Assembly: GCF_001485575.1 (NCBI RefSeq) | Contig: NZ_BCNB01000006.1 | Coordinates: 806,001 to 870,000 of the forward strand | From: Haloarcula sp. CBA1127 | Lineage (GTDB): Archaea > Halobacteriota > Halobacteria > Halobacteriales > Haloarculaceae | DNA length: 64,000 nucleotides | Direction of reading: 5' to 3' | Part shown: positions 24,108-33,075 of the stretch, piece after piece | How the letters are laid out: each line of letters begins with the position of its first letter | How positions within the stretch are numbered: position 1 is the first letter of the stretch | Position numbers and translations under genes: made by a program | Notes under the pieces: generated by a model | The model's database searches: none | Seen by the model: only the letters and a program-made list of their open reading frames with translations | Told to the model about the DNA's origin: nothing

Positions 24108-24414
24108 GGCTAGTGGGGAGAGTATTGTTCCGGTACGTGATTGAGACTTCGAACAGCCAGAAAGCCCCCGACCCATCAACTCCCGCGCCTTGCTGCGCTC
24201 CTCGGTCGTCGCACTCCCTGCGGTGCTTGCGTCGTCGGGGTTCGTTGATGGGTCGGCCCCTTTCAGTCCCACCCACCGTGGAGTGTTCAACTAGCTTGAG
24301 GTGGGGGGTCATGGTTCGGGAGTGTCGACCCATCATCTCTTGTCGGGGCGCTCCGAGAGCCTACTATGAGCGCACCACACTGTACCGTGAGCGACATTCT
24401 GGAGGGCGGTCAAC
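24108..24414. other. Non-coding gap with a large inverted repeat and smaller hairpins
   Basis: Between DUF460 and the acetyltransferase there is no credible gene. CCGACCCATCAAC (24168-24180) faces GTTGATGGGTCGG (24244-24256), a perfect 13-bp inverted repeat around a 63-base loop that itself holds smaller palindromic pieces (GCAC/GTGC, TGCTGCGCTCC). Nearby, CCCACC and GGTGGG flank TCAACTAGCTTGA, and GACCCATCA recurs at about 24327. This looks like an intergenic repeat element or a structured RNA. Confidence 0.5.
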
Positions 24415-24975
24415 ATGGCCTCTGAGAAAGAAAAGATGCTGGCGGGCGAGCGCTACGACGCGAGCGACTCAGCACTCGTTGCTGCCCGTGAGCGTGCGAA
24501 CGAACTTACCCGGGAGTACAACCGGACCGACCCGTCGGAGGCCGACACCAGACAGGCGCTCATCGAGGACCTGTTCGGCTCGGTCGGCCCGGACTGCCAC
24601 GTCGAACCGCCCTTCCGGTGTGACTACGGCGACAACATCCACGTCGGCGACGGGTTCTACGCGAACTTCGACTGCGTCGTGCTGGACGTCTGTCGGGTCG
24701 ATATCGGCGACGACTGCCTGCTCGGGCCGGGCGTCCACGTCTACACCGCGACGCACCCGCTTGACCCGGATGAACGACGTAGCGGCGTCGAGTACGGGAA
24801 GCCGGTGTCTATCGGCGACAATGTCTGGATCGGCGGTCAGGCGGTCATCAATCCGGGCGTTACCATCGGTGACGACGCCGTCGTCGGGTCCGGCGCGGTC
24901 GTGACCGACGACGTTCCCGCTGGCGTCGTCGTCCAGGGGAACCCCGCGTCGGTCGTACGTGAAATCGAGGACTGA
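24415..24975 (+). CDS. Maltose/galactoside O-acetyltransferase family protein
   Basis: 186 residues. The N-terminal MAC domain (MLAGERYDASD, LTREYN) is followed by a left-handed beta-helix of hexapeptide repeats from GDNIHVGDGF to GDDAVVGSGAVV, with the catalytic-type histidine in TATHPLDP and the family signature GDNVWIGGQAVINPGVTIG. It would acetylate a sugar or similar acceptor from acetyl-CoA. The natural acceptor is unknown. It stands alone on the plus strand. Confidence 0.93.
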   Translation: MASEKEKMLAGERYDASDSALVAARERANELTREYNRTDPSEADTRQALIEDLFGSVGPDCHVEPPFRCDYGDNIHVGDGFYANFDCVVLDVCRVDIGDDCLLGPGVHVYTATHPLDPDERRSGVEYGKPVSIGDNVWIGGQAVINPGVTIGDDAVVGSGAVVTDDVPAGVVVQGNPASVVREIED

Positions 24976-25052
24976 CGGCCCCGGACAGCAGCCACGGCCG
25001 AACGGGCGTGACTCGTCGCGGGGTTCTTCGCGCTGTGGCACGTACTGCCTGT

Positions 25053-25400
25053 ATGGACACGACAACGGAACACAGCGTTCGAACGGTCGAAACACGAGAT
25101 GAACTTGACGACGTACTGGCGACGGATGACCGCGTGCTGGTGATGGTCCGGACGGCCGGCTGTACCATCTGCAAGTCGATGGAGCCGATACTCGATATCG
25201 CTGCGAAAGCCACTGACGCCACAGTGATCGTATTCAATCCGAAACACGACCTCGATGCCGTCGACGCGTTTGATGTCCGGAGCGTGCCGACGTTCCTGCT
25301 GTTTGCCGACGGGGACCTGATTCACCGCCGTGCCGACGGGTTCGTCCCGGCGGAGGAACTTATCGAGTTCGTCGAGCGCGGGTCGGAATCGGACGTGTGA
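25053..25400 (+). CDS. Thioredoxin-like protein
   Basis: 115 residues from the ATG at 25053. A thioredoxin fold is shown by VLVMVRTAGCTICKSM with a CTIC redox pair, the VFNPKHDLDAVDAFDVRSVPTFLLF cis-proline region and the C-terminal helix. The active site CxxC differs from the common CGPC, so redox potential and partner may differ. Cytoplasmic; no signal peptide. Confidence 0.88.
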   Translation: MDTTTEHSVRTVETRDELDDVLATDDRVLVMVRTAGCTICKSMEPILDIAAKATDATVIVFNPKHDLDAVDAFDVRSVPTFLLFADGDLIHRRADGFVPAEELIEFVERGSESDV

Positions 25401-25462
25401 ACTGGGTTGTAGTGTCACACTGAGGCAACACTTTTGTCATTGCTTGTCGAAGCGGTCCGACG

Positions 25463-26230
25463 ATGGCCCTCCAAATCGGCTCCGCCCTCGAAGAGGCGGG
25501 GTACCGGCTGTTCAGTCGTACCGGCGCGATACTACTCGTAGCGTATTTCGCCCTGATGGCTAGCTTTCAAGTACTGTTCAATTCAGCCATAGCGACGACC
25601 TACGCCAGGATGGGATACGGCGAGATTGCCGCAGCCATGCCGCTCTCCTTCGACATCCCGCTTACTGTCGTTGGTGCCGGTATCGCGGTCAGCTCCGTGG
25701 TCTCGCTGTATCTCACTGTCGTGTCCTTCCGGACGTTTGTCGCTGGGGCACGCACCAGCTTCCCCGAGGGTGCGTTCACGCGGAACGTGCCACTCGCGCT
25801 GGTGAACGTGTTCGTCGGCGGGATCGTCTACAGCCTGCTGGTGTTCATCGGTACAGTCTTCCTCATTATCCCCGGCATCTTCGCGTACGTCGCGTTCATC
25901 TTCATGATGCCGTACATCATTGTCGAGGACCGGAACTTCATCGCGGCGCTCAAAGAGAGCTACCGGCTCACCGAGGGTGACCGGCTCGCGCTGTTCGGAC
26001 TGCTGTTGATTGTTGGTGCCGCCGCGGCGGTCGTCGGCGGTATCATCGGATTCGTCGGCTCGCTGGCGCTTTCGGGGCCGGTTTCGCAGTTGCCAGCCAT
26101 CGTCATCCAACCCCTGGCGTCGCTGTATGGCTCCGCGATTATCGCAGTCGCGTTCGAGCAACTCCGGACGGCTGACGGGCGGTCGCCGTCGGCCCCGAGC
26201 GAGGACGACACGACGATGACGGCGCTCTGA
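25463..26230 (+). CDS. Multi-pass membrane protein, DUF7847-like
   Basis: 255 residues with about six hydrophobic helices. The region MPYIIVEDRNFIAALKESYRLTEGDRLALFGLLLIV resembles the glycerophosphodiesterase membrane-domain (YciC-like) family that haloarchaea carry in several copies. No enzymatic residues are visible. It lies between thioredoxin and an HPP protein and has a short acidic tail. Function is unknown. Confidence 0.75.
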   Translation: MALQIGSALEEAGYRLFSRTGAILLVAYFALMASFQVLFNSAIATTYARMGYGEIAAAMPLSFDIPLTVVGAGIAVSSVVSLYLTVVSFRTFVAGARTSFPEGAFTRNVPLALVNVFVGGIVYSLLVFIGTVFLIIPGIFAYVAFIFMMPYIIVEDRNFIAALKESYRLTEGDRLALFGLLLIVGAAAAVVGGIIGFVGSLALSGPVSQLPAIVIQPLASLYGSAIIAVAFEQLRTADGRSPSAPSEDDTTMTAL

Positions 26231-26312
26231 CTGCTGTCGTCCCCACTTGGGACTACAGCGCCGCTTTGTCGGACCGTGACTGTCTTACCCGTCCAGTTTC
26301 CTATCGGGAGCA

Positions 26313-26831
26313 ATGCGACGGCATCGGGTTGGGACGAGCCTGTACGCGGGCGTGCTGTTCGTCGTCCTCGGAACGCTCGCGTGGGCGAGCGGCCAGCCAT
26401 TCATCTTCCCGAGTCTCGGCCCGTCTGCGTTCATCCTTGCGTTTCAGCGGGACGGCGACCGGACGGGGCTGGCCAGCGTCGTCGTGAGCCATCTCATCGG
26501 CGGTCTCGCGGGGCTTGTCGCGTACGTTCTGCTCGCAACAGGCGTCTCACTGGTCGCGGACCCGGCGGCGTTCTCGATGGCCGGGCTCCGCCTCGTTGCG
26601 AGCGCGACGCTCTCGCTCGTCGTGACGAGCTGGGGGATGATCGCCACCGACACGGTGCACGCACCGGCCTGTGCGACGACACTCATCGTCTCGCTGGGAC
26701 TGCTCTCGACGCCGCGCCAAGTCGCGACCATCGTGGCCGGTGTCGGCGTCCTCGTCGCGTTCCATGCGCTCGTGCTATCCGCGTACCACCGAGCGACTGA
26801 TTCGGCCCGGCCAGGGCTGGTCGATGGCTGA
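26313..26831 (+). CDS. HPP-family membrane protein
   Basis: 172 residues, four to five helices. The motif FIFPSLGPSAFILAF and the later VHAPACATTLIV match the HPP family, in which an HPP-like tripeptide follows a PSLGxSA segment. HPP proteins in cyanobacteria and plants carry nitrite across membranes; the archaeal substrate is not known. The protein has no attached CBS domains. It converges on the universal stress protein gene. Confidence 0.85.
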   Translation: MRRHRVGTSLYAGVLFVVLGTLAWASGQPFIFPSLGPSAFILAFQRDGDRTGLASVVVSHLIGGLAGLVAYVLLATGVSLVADPAAFSMAGLRLVASATLSLVVTSWGMIATDTVHAPACATTLIVSLGLLSTPRQVATIVAGVGVLVAFHALVLSAYHRATDSARPGLVDG

Positions 26832-26859
26832 TGCGGTCACACAGATCGGTGTACCGTAC

Positions 26860-27297
26860 TCACTCGTCCGACAGCTGGACGGTCAGCACCGGCACCGGCG
26901 ATTCGCGGACGACCGTCTCCGCGACGCTGCCGATGAGATAATGGTCCAGTCCGGTCCGGCCGTGGGTCCCCATCACGACAAGGTCCGCCGGAACGTCCGT
27001 GACCGCGTCGACGATTTCTGTCTTCGGGACGCCCTCTCGCTGCGTGGTTTCGACCGAAACGTCGTCGGGTAGCTCGGCGACGGTCGCTTCGATGGCCGAC
27101 CCGGCGCGCTCGCGCTCTGCTTCGAGCCACGCGTCAGCCGAGAGGCCGCTCGACGGACTCTCGAACCGGTTGCGGGTGTCGACGACCGAAAGCACGTGGA
27201 CCGTCGCGTCGAACCGACCCGCAATTTTTCCGGCGTGTCTCGCGGCCGCACCGATACCGTCGCTGCCGTCGGTTGGAAGGAGAATCGTGTCGTACAT
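26860..27297 (-). CDS. Universal stress protein (UspA family)
   Basis: 145 residues from the ATG at 27297. It has the N-terminal ILLPTDGS strand and the ATP-binding motif GTHGRTGLDHYLIGSVAE, in which the Gly/Ser spacing agrees with nucleotide-binding USPs. It starts four bases after the stop of the TauE-like transporter gene on the same strand, so the two are co-expressed. A regulatory role for the transporter is plausible; in haloarchaea USPs are often linked to transport genes. Confidence 0.93.
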   Translation of the reverse strand: MYDTILLPTDGSDGIGAAARHAGKIAGRFDATVHVLSVVDTRNRFESPSSGLSADAWLEAERERAGSAIEATVAELPDDVSVETTQREGVPKTEIVDAVTDVPADLVVMGTHGRTGLDHYLIGSVAETVVRESPVPVLTVQLSDE

Positions 27298-27301
27298 CGG
27301 T

Positions 27302-28396
27302 TCAGACACCACCCGTCGCCATCAGGAACAGCGCGACGGCGATGACTGCGAACAGCCCGCCGACGAACTTCTTGATGGTCCCGGTATCCAGCGCGGTCGA
27401 GACGTACGGTGCAATCTGGCCGCCGGTGACGGTCGCAGGCACAGTCCAGACGACCATGTTCCACGGCGTCGACGCGAGGTCGATGGAGTGCGCGCCCGGG
27501 ACGAGGCCGCCGCCGAAGACGTGGACCAGCGAGGCCAGAACCGCCGTCAGCGCCACGACGATGTGGTTCGTGCCGATGGCGACCCGGACCGGGACATCGG
27601 TTCGGAGCATCGAGATGATGCCCAGTTCGCCGACGCCAAAGCCGGCCAGTCCCTGGAAGACACCGCCGATGCTGTAGTTCGCGAAGCGTTCGAGATAGCC
27701 GCCGCGCGTGTAGCCGTAGTCGTTGCCGTCGCGGTCGACGCGTGTCACCGTTCCGTTGTCGGCCGTTTCGACGCCTGCCGGCCCGAGTTTGTTGTCGTCG
27801 TCGGGCAGCGTCGTGTCGCCACCGTCAGCCGACACGTCGGGGTCATTGTCGCCTGCCTCACCCGGTTCCTCGTGGCCGAGGTCGGCCTTGAAAAGCAGGT
27901 ACGACGCCGCCAGCAGGGCGATGCCGAGCAGCGCGTGAAACAGCGGCTCCGGGATGACAAACGACAGCAGCGCGCCGGCGATGACGAAGGGCACGCTCCC
28001 GAGGACGAGGCTCAGCGCGAGCCGTCGGTCGACGAGTCCGTACTGGATGAACGCGAGTGCCGAACTGGAGAGGCCGAACGATTCGCTGATGAGTCCGACC
28101 TTCACCAGTGTCTCCGGTGTCAGCGTCTCCCCGGCGAGTATCGGGAAGATGAAGATGAGAAATGGAACGAACAGGGCCGACCCGCTGATACCGACCGTGT
28201 TGACGATGGTGGCACCGGTGACGAAGGCGATACAGAGCCACCAGTACTCGAACCAGTAGCCGGTGCCCGCGTCAGCGGGCGTCGGTGCGGCGGTGTACAC
28301 ACCGACGACGAACAGCAGTGGTGCCAGAAAGACGAAGACGTGCTGGTACTTGAGAAACCCCTTCTGGAGTCGACTGGACGGTGACGACGTGGTCAT
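27302..28396 (-). CDS. TauE/SafE-family sulfite or organosulfonate exporter-like membrane protein
   Basis: 364 residues from the ATG at 28396. Two halves of hydrophobic helices each carry the TauE pattern: TVGISGSALFVPFL in the first and GFGVGELGIISML, TNHIVVAL in the second. Between them, about residues 185-250, lies an acidic Asp/Gly-rich loop that is absent from bacterial members, making the protein longer than usual. The family exports or imports small anions such as sulfite or sulfoacetate. It is in an operon with a universal stress protein. Confidence 0.9.
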   Translation of the reverse strand: MTTSSPSSRLQKGFLKYQHVFVFLAPLLFVVGVYTAAPTPADAGTGYWFEYWWLCIAFVTGATIVNTVGISGSALFVPFLIFIFPILAGETLTPETLVKVGLISESFGLSSSALAFIQYGLVDRRLALSLVLGSVPFVIAGALLSFVIPEPLFHALLGIALLAASYLLFKADLGHEEPGEAGDNDPDVSADGGDTTLPDDDNKLGPAGVETADNGTVTRVDRDGNDYGYTRGGYLERFANYSIGGVFQGLAGFGVGELGIISMLRTDVPVRVAIGTNHIVVALTAVLASLVHVFGGGLVPGAHSIDLASTPWNMVVWTVPATVTGGQIAPYVSTALDTGTIKKFVGGLFAVIAVALFLMATGGV

Positions 28397-28428
28397 TGAC
28401 GCGTGAAGCCAGCATTGTGAACTATCGC

Positions 28429-28434
28429 TTAAAT
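28429..28434 (-). promoter_or_regulatory. TATA box for the TauE-USP operon
   Basis: TTTAAG on the reverse strand lies 33-38 bases before the ATG at 28396 in an AT-rich gap. Confidence 0.45.
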
Positions 28435-28562
28435 CCCTTGTTGTCTGTACTTGTTTCAAAAATAATGGCAAAAAACCGGCGAAGACGGCAAAAACGCATG
28501 GCCCCGCCGGCACCCTAATATCCCTAATATTTATTTCACACCCCGTGGTAACATATATCGTT

Positions 28563-29728
<1,166 letters not shown>

Positions 29729-29764
29729 AATCGGGCGCAGGCGATGCCGCTTTGCTCGCCCGGT

Positions 29765-30400
29765 TCAGGAACCTTCGACCAGCCGTTCGAGCTGCTCGGG
29801 CGGAACCGCGCCGCGGGCGGCGTGGCCATCGTAGGCGAACGTCGGGACGCCGGTGATGCCCTGACGCTTAGCTGCAGTGAACTTCTCGCGGACCGCAGAC
29901 CTGAGGGCGTCGTCCGCGAGCGCCGACCGAATTTCGTCGCCGTCGACGCCCGCGTCCTCGGCCAGGTCGACCAGCAGGTCTTCCTCGCCGATGTCCTGCC
30001 CGTCCTGCCACAGCGCCTCGAAAACGGCCACGTCGAAGGCCAGCCACGTCTCGTAGTCGTAGTGCTCTTTGACGTAGTAGGAGGCAATCTGGGCGGGCAG
30101 CGAGTCGATGTCGGTGGCGATGTCCAGGTCCATCTCGACGTCGTATTTCGCCTGCAGCCGGCGGACGCTCTCCTTGGCCTGCTCGTAGTAGTCCTCGTCC
30201 TTGCCGTCGTCGACAGAGTGATCGATGGAGCCGTCGGGGTTGCGCTTCCCGCTCCGGAGGTCGAAGGGGTGCCAGTCGACCTCCAGTTCGTCCTCGCGCG
30301 TCGACTGGTACTGCCTGAGCGATTCGCGTCCGAGATAACAGAACGGGCAGACGTAGTCCGAGAAGACCGTAATCCGCTCGCTCGACTGTGTCTCACTCAT
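29765..30400 (-). CDS. DsbA/FrnE-family thiol oxidoreductase
   Basis: 211 residues from the ATG at 30400. A thioredoxin fold with a long helical insertion: VFSDYVCPFCYLG with a CPFC active site near residue 20, and the second-fold strand GITGVPTFAYDG with its cis-proline near residue 175. Without a signal peptide, it resembles FrnE and 2-hydroxychromene-2-carboxylate isomerase-like cytoplasmic members rather than secreted DsbA. It is transcribed in the same direction as ThiD-ThiN, 75 bases downstream. Confidence 0.9.
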   Translation of the reverse strand: MSETQSSERITVFSDYVCPFCYLGRESLRQYQSTREDELEVDWHPFDLRSGKRNPDGSIDHSVDDGKDEDYYEQAKESVRRLQAKYDVEMDLDIATDIDSLPAQIASYYVKEHYDYETWLAFDVAVFEALWQDGQDIGEEDLLVDLAEDAGVDGDEIRSALADDALRSAVREKFTAAKRQGITGVPTFAYDGHAARGAVPPEQLERLVEGS

Positions 30401-30475
30401 ACGTCCGGGTATGCGTTGCTCGCGGTTAAACGCGGCCACCGTCTGTGTCGAACCAGCGCACGACCGACTGACCGG

Positions 30476-31834
30476 CTACGTGCTGTCCTCGACGGCCCCG
30501 TGGACGGTCGCCACCCGGGAGACGAGGCTGTCGGCGTCCGCTGCGAGCAGCGTTACGCGCCCGCTGGTGCCCACGCCCTCGCGGCCGACGACGGCGACCG
30601 GTGTCCCCTCGCTGGTCTCGAAGGCCTGACCAACGCCCCACGACATAGCGTCGTCGGAAACCGCGTCCGGGCACTCGTCGGGGTCGTACGCAGCGACAGG
30701 CCCGTCCAACGACGACAGCGCGTCCTCGATGGTGTCGGTCAGCCGGCAGTCGACGGCAAACCGGACCGCTGGGTCGTGCTCGCGACCAGCAAGCAGGGCG
30801 CGAGCCACTGTCGTCGATGCGCCGAAGCGGACGCCGCGGTTCGGCCGGATGCCATCTATCGTTCGAGTGATACGGCCTTCGACGGCAGCGACCGCGTCCG
30901 GCGTCTCTGCGTAGGGTGTCGCGCCGGCGACGGTCATCCCTCGCTCAGGGACCAGCGCTGACACGTCCGCATCGATGAGCGCCGACACAGCCCGCTCGAC
31001 GGCCTCGCTCGTCGGATGGCGCGCGGCGTCATTGCGCGTCTGGACGAGGTGGTGGACCGCACCGGGCCCCTCCCCGACGTCGACGTTGTACCGGACCGCG
31101 CTCGCAAGTAGGTCGATACTACTTCCGACCGCCGTTGGCAGGTCGTCGCCGTGGGACAGCTGTGTTGCGATGGCCGAAGAGAGCGTACAGCCGGAGCCGT
31201 GAGTGGCCTCGGTGTCGATGCGGTCGTGGCGGAACGTCGTCACCTCGTCCTCGGTCACGAGGGTGTCGACGACCGCGTCGCCCGGGACGTGGCCCCCCTT
31301 CACGAGCGCGCTGTCGGCCCCCATCTCGACGAGGTCGCGGCCCGCCCGTTCCGCGGCCTCGGGGTTGTCGATATCGCGTCCGGTCAGGACGGCGGCCTCG
31401 TCGGCGTTCGGCGTGACGACCGTCGCTTCGGCGATGAGGGTCTCGTAGGCGTTTTCGGCCTCGGCGGCCAGGAGCCGGTCGCCCGACGCCGCCACCATCA
31501 CCGGGTCGACGACGAGATTTGGCAGGTCGGCGGCGTGGTCTACGACCAGATTGATCACTTCGCTGGTCGCGAGCATCCCCGTCTTGACCGCGGCCACGTC
31601 GAAATCCTCCGTGACCGCCTCGATCTGGGCCTCGATCTGTTCAATCGGAAGCAGATGCTGGCCCTGTACGCCCGTAGTGTTCTGTGCCGTGATGCTGGTG
31701 ATCGCGCTGGTCCCGAAGCCGCCACAGGCCTCGATGGTCTTGACGTCGGCCTGGATGCCGGCCCCACCACCGGAGTCGCTGCCAGCGACGGTCAGCACGA
31801 CTGGCGGCGTTACTGGGGCGTCCGTTCGTGTCAT
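30476..31834 (-). CDS. thiD: ThiD-ThiN fusion: HMP(-P) kinase and archaeal thiamine-phosphate synthase
   Basis: 452 residues from the ATG at 31834. Residues about 10-260 are the ribokinase-fold ThiD domain: [18 protein letters not shown] at the N-terminus, [11 protein letters not shown], and the anion hole/catalytic [12 protein letters not shown]. The remaining 170 residues are the archaeal ThiN domain ([25 protein letters not shown]). Together they phosphorylate hydroxymethylpyrimidine phosphate and couple the product with thiazole phosphate to thiamine phosphate. The fusion replaces bacterial ThiE and is usual in Euryarchaeota. Confidence 0.95.
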   Translation of the reverse strand: MTRTDAPVTPPVVLTVAGSDSGGGAGIQADVKTIEACGGFGTSAITSITAQNTTGVQGQHLLPIEQIEAQIEAVTEDFDVAAVKTGMLATSEVINLVVDHAADLPNLVVDPVMVAASGDRLLAAEAENAYETLIAEATVVTPNADEAAVLTGRDIDNPEAAERAGRDLVEMGADSALVKGGHVPGDAVVDTLVTEDEVTTFRHDRIDTEATHGSGCTLSSAIATQLSHGDDLPTAVGSSIDLLASAVRYNVDVGEGPGAVHHLVQTRNDAARHPTSEAVERAVSALIDADVSALVPERGMTVAGATPYAETPDAVAAVEGRITRTIDGIRPNRGVRFGASTTVARALLAGREHDPAVRFAVDCRLTDTIEDALSSLDGPVAAYDPDECPDAVSDDAMSWGVGQAFETSEGTPVAVVGREGVGTSGRVTLLAADADSLVSRVATVHGAVEDST

Positions 31835-31983
31835 ATCTGATGCCTTTGCCGGCGGCCACATATCGGTGCTGGTCTCTCAGTAGGACTATATTATGCGGAC
31901 AAATCCTAGTATGCTAATAATACTTCATACCACATCTGAGAAACATTTATGTAGCGCTGTGTCGGATGTGCCCTTGTACCACA

Positions 31984-32148
31984 ATGGAACCAGCGTCGCG
32001 CGATACTACCGACTCCGACGAGCAGTACGGCAGCTTCACTACTGGCGGCGGCGACGTCGTCGTCTACGACACCGAGAACCCGACCGCATGGCTTCAATCG
32101 AGCTATACGGTACAGGTTGGCTGCTCCTCGGAACGAAAGTCGGCCTGA
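31984..32148 (+). CDS. Small haloarchaeal protein, DUF7331-like
   Basis: 54 residues from the ATG at 31984. The core GDVVVYDTENPTAWLQS matches a short haloarchaeal family I recall as DUF7331, with a variable acidic N-terminus (TTDSDEQYGSF). A TATA-like ATTTATG lies about 36 bases upstream. Function is unknown. It converges with an EamA transporter gene five bases downstream. Confidence 0.68.
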   Translation: MEPASRDTTDSDEQYGSFTTGGGDVVVYDTENPTAWLQSSYTVQVGCSSERKSA

Positions 32149-32153
32149 GCTTT

Positions 32154-33026
32154 CTACCCGACCGATATCATTGCGATACCGACGATAGCCAGCCCTGCAG
32201 CGGCCAGGCGTGCCCGGAACTGCGCCTCGTCGAGAATAATCGCGCCCAGAATGACGGCGACGATAGCCTGCCCGTTGACGATAGGTGAGACGATACTCGC
32301 CGGGAGCAACTGGAAGGACAACAACACGATGTGGTTCGCGTAGGCGACGAACATTGCCGCGACGACGAACTTCGGGAGGTCTGCCCGCCACCCCGGCGGG
32401 ATCTGGTACCGGAACGCGAACGGCGTCATCAACGCGGCGATGCCGACGGCCATCACCGGGATGTATGTCGTCGGTTCGATGGCCAGTTCCTGCATCAGTA
32501 CCCGCTTGCTCACATCGACGAGCGCGAACGCCGCAGCCGACAGTAAGGCCAATTGCGCGGGCCGGGACTGCCGGGCCCGTTTGAGTGGGGCCAGTAACGC
32601 TGTGCCTTGCCAGTTCGCAACGTAGACGGCGGCGGTCGCGACGACGACGCCGCCGACCTGCAGCGGCGAGAGGTGCTGGCCCAGCAGGCCAACTTCTAGC
32701 GGCAACACGAACACAGGAACGATTTTGCTGATCGGCGAAACGTATGAGACTTCGCCGACGCGGATCGCCCGAAAGAGGGTGAGCAGTCCCACTGCCGTCA
32801 CCACCGTCACAGCGAGTACTGACGAGAGGACGTTAACCCGATTTCCCGCCGGGAGGAAGGGCTCGTTGCTGATGAAGACTATTGGAAGGTAGACGATGGG
32901 GACCAGGCTGTACGTAAGCAACAGGAACACGGGAGATGGGTATTCGGTGAACCACCGCTTCATCACGAACAGGTACACCCCAAACACCAGCGCCGACAGG
33001 ATGGCGTACGCGATTCCGACGTTCAC
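32154..33026 (-). CDS. EamA/DMT-family transporter
   Basis: 290 residues from a GTG at 33026; a TTG nine bases further upstream is possible but less likely. Ten hydrophobic helices form two EamA repeats. Family features are GVYLFVMKRWF in helix 1, the mid-protein FRAIRVGEVSYVSPISKIVPVF element and the repeat-2 PASIVSPIVNGQAIVAVILGAIIL element. Members export amino acids, nucleosides or metabolites. Substrate is unknown. Confidence 0.88.
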   Translation of the reverse strand: MNVGIAYAILSALVFGVYLFVMKRWFTEYPSPVFLLLTYSLVPIVYLPIVFISNEPFLPAGNRVNVLSSVLAVTVVTAVGLLTLFRAIRVGEVSYVSPISKIVPVFVLPLEVGLLGQHLSPLQVGGVVVATAAVYVANWQGTALLAPLKRARQSRPAQLALLSAAAFALVDVSKRVLMQELAIEPTTYIPVMAVGIAALMTPFAFRYQIPPGWRADLPKFVVAAMFVAYANHIVLLSFQLLPASIVSPIVNGQAIVAVILGAIILDEAQFRARLAAAGLAIVGIAMISVG

Positions 33027-33075
33027 GGTTGACAACGGCCGGCCGACCGCAATAACTGTTCCCTTCGGGCTCGTG

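Noticed and set aside
24168-24256. Possible CRISPR or insertion-sequence end
   Set aside because: There is only one inverted-repeat pair, no regularly spaced direct repeats, no transposase and no target duplication.
24113-24904. Long plus-strand frame upstream of and across the acetyltransferase gene
   Set aside because: It is out of frame with the hexapeptide-repeat protein and translates to low-complexity Arg/Thr/Ser sequence.
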